This document shows, piece by piece, positions 47,001-56,000 of a stretch of DNA of 64,000 nucleotides. Location: assembly GCA_038025085.1 (NCBI GenBank), contig CM076152.1, positions 26,496,001 through 26,560,000 on the forward strand. The letters are read 5' to 3'. Position numbers and translations under genes: made by a program. Source of the DNA: Tetragonia tetragonoides. Taxonomy: Eukaryota > Streptophyta > Magnoliopsida > Caryophyllales > Aizoaceae. Each line of letters starts with the position of its first letter. The first letter of the stretch is position 1. Under the pieces are notes generated by a model. That model had not been told where the DNA came from. It made no database searches and saw only the letters and a list, made by a program, of their open reading frames with translations.

Positions 47001-50000
47001 TCTTGCAAGTAGAGATGTGATATGCCGTAACCAATTCAAGTTGACTAGAAAAATGAAATTTTAGCGCAATAATGAAATTTGTTTTTTGCAATTCACTTCA
47101 ACTACTAGTCAGGTCTTATAAAATCACTTTGGTTGTATAGAATCACTTTGGATATAGTCCATGGCGGTTGGCATTTCTCCTGGTTTTGTAATGAAATAGT
47201 TTGGTTGTATAGCTTTTACATAGGCAAGTATAGGGGTCTTTACACTGTTTTTGTTTTAGGGATAGCTTAGTAGCTTCCTTGTTATATGGGTTTACTTGAT
47301 GTAAAGAACTTTACAGGTTCTCTTTTGGTAATAAAATACGCTCTCTCATTTTTACCAAAAAAAGAAAAAAAAAAGAAAAAAGCCACTTTAATGCTTTCAT
47401 GTGCCAATGGAATGCCCAGAAGTTCTCCACAAATTTCAGAGTCTTGCCTTAACTTAAGGTTGTCTTACTTATGCATTTCCTGATGTAGAAGTATTATTTA
47501 TTTATTTATTTTTTCCAGTTTTGAGTCATTCAGTGCCCACCAATAACCAATTTCATAACTCCCCTTGTTATTAAATTTGTAGTTGTGGGGGATTAATGTT
47601 GGCGAGGATTTACTTACAACGGCAGCTGGTTTGGCAGGGTGTCAGCTTCAGTTGTGGCCTCTCACTTATTTAGGGGTACCTTTGGGGGGTAATCCTCGTT
47701 TCGAGGCATTTTGGGAGCCGGTGGTACAGAGGATCTCAAAGCGGCTAGATGGTTGGAAACGGGGTTATTTCTCCCTGGGTGGCAGAGTTACTCTAATCCA
47801 GTCTTGCTTATCCAGTATCCCTCTTTATTATCTTTCTTTGTTTAAGATTCCGGCGTCAGTAGCACAACGCATTGAAAAGGTGATGCGGGATTTCTTATGG
47901 TCGGGAGTGGATGGGGATAGGAGAGAACACTGCGTGAGTTGGGATAAAGTGTGTAGACCTAAGTCGGAAGGGGGTTAGGGTATTGGCAAGTTGGTGAGTA
48001 AGAATGTTTCTCTGGTGGGTAAGTGGCTGTGGCGGTTTCCATTCGAGACAGAGAGCCTTTGGCATAGGGTTATTAGGAGCAGATATGGTACACAACCCAA
48101 TGGGTGGGATGCACAGTTGGTGCCTGGTGGCAGGTGCTTCTCACTCTAGCCCATGGAAATTTATTTCGCAGGTCTACACGAGGTTCTTGCCTCTAGTTGA
48201 CTTCAAGTTGGGGAATGGGCAGAGGATTAGGTTTTGGGAGGATACTTGGCAAGGAGGGCAGCCTCTATGTTCAAGATTTCCACGAGTTTTCTAACTCTTT
48301 GTCTTGCATGATGCTGCTATTGCAGAGTTCTATTGCGGGCAATCCAGCTCCTGGAACCTTCATTTGCGAAGAGCTCCGCAAGATTGGGAGATGGATGAGC
48401 TTACAGCATTGCTTGCCCTTTTGGGTACGGTACAACTTTCTGATGGTGTTGATACCAGGGGATGGGTTGGAGATTGTAGTGGAAACTTCTCACGTAAATC
48501 TTTTCTCCAGCAATTGGGTACATCTTATACCTTGTTTCCGGTGGCAGATCTCATTTGGGAAGCGAAGGCACTGCTGAAGGTGAGAGCGTTTGTGTGGACT
48601 TTGGCGTTGGATAGGGTGAACACTAATGATTTGCGCCAGAGGAGAAGACCGGGGATGTGCCTCTCGCCTGATATTTGTCTTCTTTGTCGGCCCCGGAGTA
48701 CTGAGACCGCATTACATTTGTTCCTTACATGTGATTTTGCTCGTTGTATTTGGGGTAGGTTGTTTGGTGTGTTTGGGGTGGAATGGAGTGATCCTTCTAA
48801 TGTAGTGGAGTTCCTTCTGGTGCGGGTTTTAGGATTTCGAGGACGAAAAGAGAAGACCTTATTGTGGCGGAATGCGGTCTCCGCGATCTTTTGGTGTCTT
48901 TGGTTGGAGAGCAATGCCCGTGTTTTCAACGGGGTGGCCTTGTCGGTTGGTTTAATATGGGATAGGGTCACTTATCTAGCAACCTTATGGGCTAGAGCTG
49001 CACGAGCATTCAGGAATTATTCTATCACTGAGATCCAGTATAACTGGACAAATCTGTAAACAAATACTGTTTTGGAGGAAAACTTGTCCTCTTGTACTGT
49101 ATTTCTTAATTACTACACCAATATATACTTTCTCTTTATCTAAAAAAATTAATTTAACTGCTATTTTCGAATTACCAACACACCCCTCTTACATTTCTTC
49201 ATGGTGTTCTCTCTCTATATTTGGTACTCCCTCCGTCTCAAAAAAACCTAAACCTTTGCCTTTTGAAGGTCAAACTTAACAGATTTTCACCATTAATTTA
49301 TGAAAATATATAAAGATCACATTATGAAAATACTTTTGTTAGATTCATTTTTAAAAGTACTTTCAAAAAATCGTATTGTTATAATTTCTATATTCATATT
49401 ATTGTAGTTATTTACGAACAAATGGGTGTCTTGGAGACTGTAAAAAAGTAGGGCTCGTTTACTTGCTTGCAATCAAATACAATGCATTACAATCATTTTC
49501 TAGGGTAGATGTAGGGTGAAAAAGGGAAGGAGTGCAAGGAAAGGGATGGGAAAAGTGGAGTTGATTGCATGATCCAATGTAATCACAATTGCTCAACTTT
49601 TTACATGTAATGATGATTACTTTGAATGGTGTAATCAATCTCACTACCCCCCTTCCTTTTTCACCTCACATCTACCCTTTAAAATGATTGCATTGCATTC
49701 AGTTGATTGCAAGCAAGTAAACGCCACCTAAAGGTTTAGGTTTTTTTGAGACTGAGGGAGTATCTTTTTGGTGCTAGTGTTCTCTATCTGTATTCATGAA
49801 ACTTAGCAACATTCCTTCTGAGAATTTTTTGATTTTCAGTTTGCACCGTTACCCCTTGCCAACCTCTTTGGTCTATCCTCCTTGCTCTTAGTCTCATAAA
49901 GCACAATTAAAGGTGGGTAAAATCAAATGTTGAGAAAGCCTAGATGTGATCAAATTGACCTATTCCAACCGCTAAACAAGTCTAAGGCTTCTTGCAACCC

Positions 50001-53000
50001 CTATTCACCATGGATGGCTTGAGTATTTAGTGTCTATATGTAGAGGAACACCTGATTGTAGGTGAGGAATCTAAAATTATACAAACCGAAAGATGCAACT
50101 AGATGAATAATCAACAACTCCATTCTTTCAGTCTTGTTTTCACCAACTATAAAACAAGAAGGTGGGGGTAAAAGCTGAATGCCAGTGACATTGTGACAAG
50201 GATCCTTTGTTTAATAACTAGTACAACATAGAACCGGAAAACGGAAGAGTGAAGACATAAACAAGGAAAACCTAAAATCTTATAATTTCCCCATGTTTTC
50301 CTTGATACTCTATTCCTTTGTGTTCCCTTGCTAGATGAATCAGCATGGTAAGATGAGGCTTTGATTGAAGTATATATGTATATTCTTGGACTTGTGCTAT
50401 GGATGTGACTTGCTCGTTCCATTATTTGATGTTCTACAAGTGCATGTTGAAGGTGCGGAATGAAACTAGCCCAGAGGATGTTGGGGGTATGCATGCTGCT
50501 ATTGGAATCTTAACTGCTAGGGGTGGGATGACATCTCATGCAGCTGTTGTGGCTCGTGGATGGGGAAAATGTTGTGTTTCAGGGTGCTCTGAAATCCGAG
50601 TGAATGATAATGACAAGGTAAATCCAGTGAATCATTTAACTTCCATCCTTCCTTACGCACTACGATGATGGGTGAGACAGGTGTATTGTATAACTTATTT
50701 GTGCTCCAGGTTCTTTTGATTGGAGACAAAGTGTTATCAGAAGGTGATTGGCTTTCGCTTAATGGATCTACTGGTGAAGTCATCTTAGGAAAAGTACCAC
50801 TTTCACCTCCTGCTCTCAGTGGGGATCTTGAAATCTTCATGTCTTGGGCTGATGATATACGAGGCCTTAAGGTTGTACAGTTTCATCGTATTTGTTTTCT
50901 GTTATCTTTATTTATAGATACCCTACTATAAATAAATCAAGCAAGTTTCCTTTTCAAGCAAGTTTCACATATCTGTCTGGTCTTCAAATCATTGTTTTGT
51001 CCTGTTTCTTTAATACTGCCATGGGAGTGCAAGACGCTAAATTTTATATCTCCTCCACTCTAATAGATTAATGTACTTTGGTAAAAGGTCATGGCAAATG
51101 CTGATACACCAGAAGATGCATTGACAGCAAGAAACAATGGTGCTGAAGGGATTGGGCTTTGTAGGACAGAGCACATGGTACTTCTAAACTTCTTGCCCTT
51201 TTCCTAATACTATCCTATTAAGATTTTATTGTCCTGTATTTCCTTTTTGTTTTCTATTCGCATGAGGAAGGCTATGTGCAGTAAAGAAAAACATCACACC
51301 AGCTGATTCATATAAAAAAATTCCATTTGATTCATAGTAAAGAAAAACATGTTTAATTCGCCTTTTTCAAGTCAAAAGAGAGATTTTGTTTTTAAGAGTG
51401 AAAAAATTAATAGAAGCATTTGTCGGTGAATATTGTATGATCTAGATAGTCTTATTTCTTGCCCATTATTTTTCTTACTTCAAGGACCTTGATTGTCACC
51501 AAGGTTATTGTTAAGGAGATGTTGTAAAACAAATATAACACCTGAGACACATAAATAATAATTCCATTGCTTCAGTTTTTTGCTTCAGATGATAGAATTA
51601 AGGCAGTGAGGAAGATGATAATGGCGGTGACACCTGAACAGAGAAAAGTAGCTCTGGACCAGCTATTGCCTTATCAAAGATCTGACTTTGAGGGGATTTT
51701 TCGAGCAATGGATGGTAAAGCTTTGTTTGGTTTTTCTTTACTAGGAAATATGCCTTTTAGCACACCTATGCTATGATGCCTATCAATATGCCAGTTTTAA
51801 TACTTGCAATTCACTCACTGTCTTTGCATGTTTGGTATCTATCATCAATAATTCGAATTTTTATATGTAATGCCACACTTGGGAAAAATTTTTAATTGCT
51901 AATATTCACCAAATAATAAGTAACTAATATCATTATCATCAGAATCCGAAAATTTAAATAAAAATAACAATACGAATTATTATAAAATCTGACGCTACGA
52001 CCGCATATTTAGCCCAAATATGCATAGCTTAAACCAACGAAAAATTCCAATATTTGATTCATAAACGTAAATAACAAAAGAGCTCTCAAAACACAAATAG
52101 TTTTGAAGATTGGATGCGCATGCAGTGACGGGCCCTCAACCTCTCACACTTGTCCCCGTTTATAAATTCGTCCAACACTTTTTACAGAAGATTTTTGCCA
52201 GCTAATTATAAGTTGATTACCAGAATTTAAACTCTAAAAGTAATAGAGGTATCCCAGAAGATAATACTTACCATAAAAATATTCCTTGGGCCATAAAGTA
52301 AAAGGTTTTCCCAGATAAATTTTTTCTCCAAATGACATCCTTTTACCCTCCTGTAAATCCGACTTTCCAATATTTTAAAACTTCCAAAACAATTTGTATT
52401 TCACCAGTAAAAGCAAATCCCCTAAGCTTATACAAGTTTTTGTGAAAAGTTAAAGCACAATATTTTAAGTAATACCAAATATGCTGGATGCAAATGCTTG
52501 TCCAGATCTCTAACAATTAGAGGGAACAGGTTCACTGGGTGGTTTCCTCCATGTCCTTCAAGCTTATGTTCATTTGAGGGGCAACATGGTTCACAAGGTT
52601 TTTTTCCCTTTTACTCCTCTAAGCTTTTGGACTTTGTCCTCTAACCTGTACGTTCCTTTTGTCAATATCAATAAGCCTCTAACTAAGACTCTCTCCCTTC
52701 CAAATTGAGCTACCCATTTTACTTTTGAAGTCACACTTCATAAATACGGACAATTGATTTGTGGAAATTTATGAAGATTCGCAGTATTAAAGTACACTCT
52801 TATTTGATTCATCTTAAAGAATGTATTTTCATAACATCAGCGTTTTATAATTTTGATATCTACATAATTATATTTGTTGATGGTGAAAGTATTGTCTTGG
52901 AATGGGTAGCTCAATTTAGAACGGAGAGAGTACTTATCAAGCACAGTACATAAAGAGTAACTATAAATATACCGAACTAAAATACATAGTATTCATGTCT

Positions 53001-56000
53001 TCCAAGGCAGTGAGGAAACTTCTAAGATAAATACAGTTGTTTGTTATCGTCATCGTGCATTGTCATTTGTAATTTGAAACTTCTAAGTAGACCTGCCATA
53101 ATTGTTAGCTCAACAAAGATAAATACAGTTGTTTGTTATCGTCAAAACATGGGAACCCAACAATTATGACTTGAAAAATCTCAGGTCTTCCAGTGACAAT
53201 TAGATTGTTGGACCCTCCACTGCACGAGTTCCTTCCCGAGGGTGACATAGAACAAATTGTCGGTGAACTTACCTCAGAGACTGGTATGGCTGAAGATGAA
53301 GTCTTTTCGAGGATTGAAAAATTATCAGAGGTGAATCCCATGTTGGGTTTCAGAGGCTGCAGGTAATGCATTAGATATTGATTTGTATCTTTGTTGTTGA
53401 TGTTTTAAGGTATGCAGGGAGCTGGTATCTTTAGCCTTTAAACAATGGTTAAATCATGATCTCAAGAGTTGGAACCTCCCTACTCTTTCTCTCCTTCCTC
53501 TTCCTTTCTCTCTCCTTCCTCACCACTCTCTCTCCTTCCCCCTCCCCCACTTGCACACTTCATATCACCCTATGATGAGATTAGGATCCTTCCTAATTTC
53601 TTGGTAAACTTTATTTGGGCCGTATGAGCATTTTTAGCTTCCTGATGGTACAAAGTCTGATTTCTTATTTGAAGCAGCATTTGGCCTATAGATATACCCC
53701 TCATGTGCTGAGCGTTTTAAAACGTAATGGAATTAAGTTTGAAGAAGGTTTCCCTATGTTGGAGAGGTACTCTATCAATAAGGTTGCAAACCTCAAGAGT
53801 TATTTATATTTCGTTACTAATAATCTAAGAATGGGGTAAAATTTCAGTTATGAAGATTGTTATAGGTATGAGATCGAACCCCAACCACTAAGCTCTCATT
53901 TGCAATTCTATTTGCCCTTTTCTCTTCTCAATCTAGCTTCCAACATCTAACAAACTGCTTCTGTTGAGAAGGTCGACTTGCTTTTCGCTTGTTAGCATGC
54001 AGCAAGCAAAAGCAACTATAGTTTCAACAAACCTAATTGATGGGAGTAGTAAGAAAGAGATCCATGAAATTCCTTCTTGTACTGTCCTTCAATCTATGAG
54101 CTTATATGGAGACTGTTGCTTTTGCTAACCGGATATCCACAAACTACCAGAAACACTCAGATTTTTGTAATACCGTGAGCATTTTGCTGAATTCTCATGA
54201 CCTCGAAATTAATTCTCCATTTAAACGGACATTTGTTTGTCATGATTATCCCCTTTACCTATTATGCTTGGCCTTCTAGCTACAGTGACTGCTCAGAACT
54301 ACAAGATGTTTGTACTTTGTAGTCTCGTACACAATGTCCAATATATCACATTATATAGGTTTGAAATTTGAATGATGGAGTCGGTGTATGCTACTGCAGG
54401 CTTGGAATATCATACCCAGAACTAACTGAAATGCAAGCACGTGCGATCTTCCAAGCTGCTGTTTCAGTGAGCAACCAGGGTGTTACAGTTCTTCCTGAGA
54501 TAATGGTTCCTCTTGTTGGAACACCACAGGCATGTCTATGTTTCTTTTTGTTTTGACTGGTAGTTCCTCCATGACTATATATATATATATATATATATAG
54601 GATAAATTGGCCAAAACCCCCTAGACTTTTGAACATTTTGGCCAGAACACCCAAATACTTTGAATTTTGGCAAGTACCCCCTGGATCCTGTTTTGCCCTC
54701 ATGCGTTTTGCAAAATATACATTTGTTCCATACGAAATGAAAAGTTACCACATACAAAAAAAAGTAAGGGGTATTACAATGTGGTAACTTTTTATTTTGT
54801 ATGGAAAAATGTATTTTATTTTTCTAGAACAGCAAAATTTCATTAATGCGGCAACTTATTGCCTAAAATTTACAACAATAATCCTAAGGCCCTTAGAGCC
54901 CTCAATTACAACCATATGTACATATCATTCTCCCAATATAAACCCATTTTTGTCAACTGATCTGCATCAATATTCTACTCTCTGATGATATGTTGAATGT
55001 TAAAATCATCCATACTCGCTAGTAGCCGGTTTAATTCTCGAAATAGATTCCAAAGCTCCCAAGGTCTCACTTTTCTTAGTCATCCAGCTAACAATATTAC
55101 TGAGTCACTCTCAAAAATCACTGTGAGAGTAGGCCATTGTGTGTGGCTTTGCAGAAACTTTAATGCGTGCTTGAAGGCTAACAGTTCAGCCATGTTAGAA
55201 GGAAAAATGTATCTTTTGCAAAACGCACGAGGGCAAAACGGGATCAAAAATTTATAGAGTAGTCGGAAAATCAAGTTTGGGGGAGTTAACACGGTTTTTT
55301 AATTTTTCTAGGGGGTACTTGCCAAAGTTCAAAATATTTGGGTGTTCTGACCAAAATGTTCAAAAGTCTAGGGAGTTTTGGCCAATTTGTCCATATATAC
55401 ATAAATAGATAAATGAGCAAATAATGACCATATTCATTTTGACTCTTCCTATGCATCCTCCGGCCTTAGATTCTTTGCCATAATCTTTCATGTTTTCTAA
55501 AGAATGCACTTTTGAGTGACAGGAATTAGGACATCAAGCATGCTTGATACGGGATGTTGCAGCAAAGGTATTCTCTGAGATGGGTTCTCCCATGAGTTTT
55601 AAGGTGGGAACAATGATTGAGATCCCTAGGGCGGCTTTGGTTGCAGATGAGGTATAGAAACATTGGTAGTTTAGGATTGATTCGAAATGGTCAAAAGTTG
55701 GTCGGTCTTATGAGTAATTCAGTTACTCATTTGCATTTGCTTCATTTCGATGCTTCATCATTATCAAATGTAAGAATTAACATATATGTTTTTTTTAATG
55801 TTTGCAATAGATTGCAAAGGAAGCGAATTCTTCTCTTTCGGGACGAATGATCTAACGCAGATGACATTTGGGTATAGCAGAGATGATGTTGGCAAGTTCC
55901 TCCCTGTATACTTGTCCAAGGGCATACTTCAAAGTGATCCATTTGAGGTTAGTCGAGCTTAGTCAATCCTGTGGACACTAAACAATGACCATCTCTTTTT

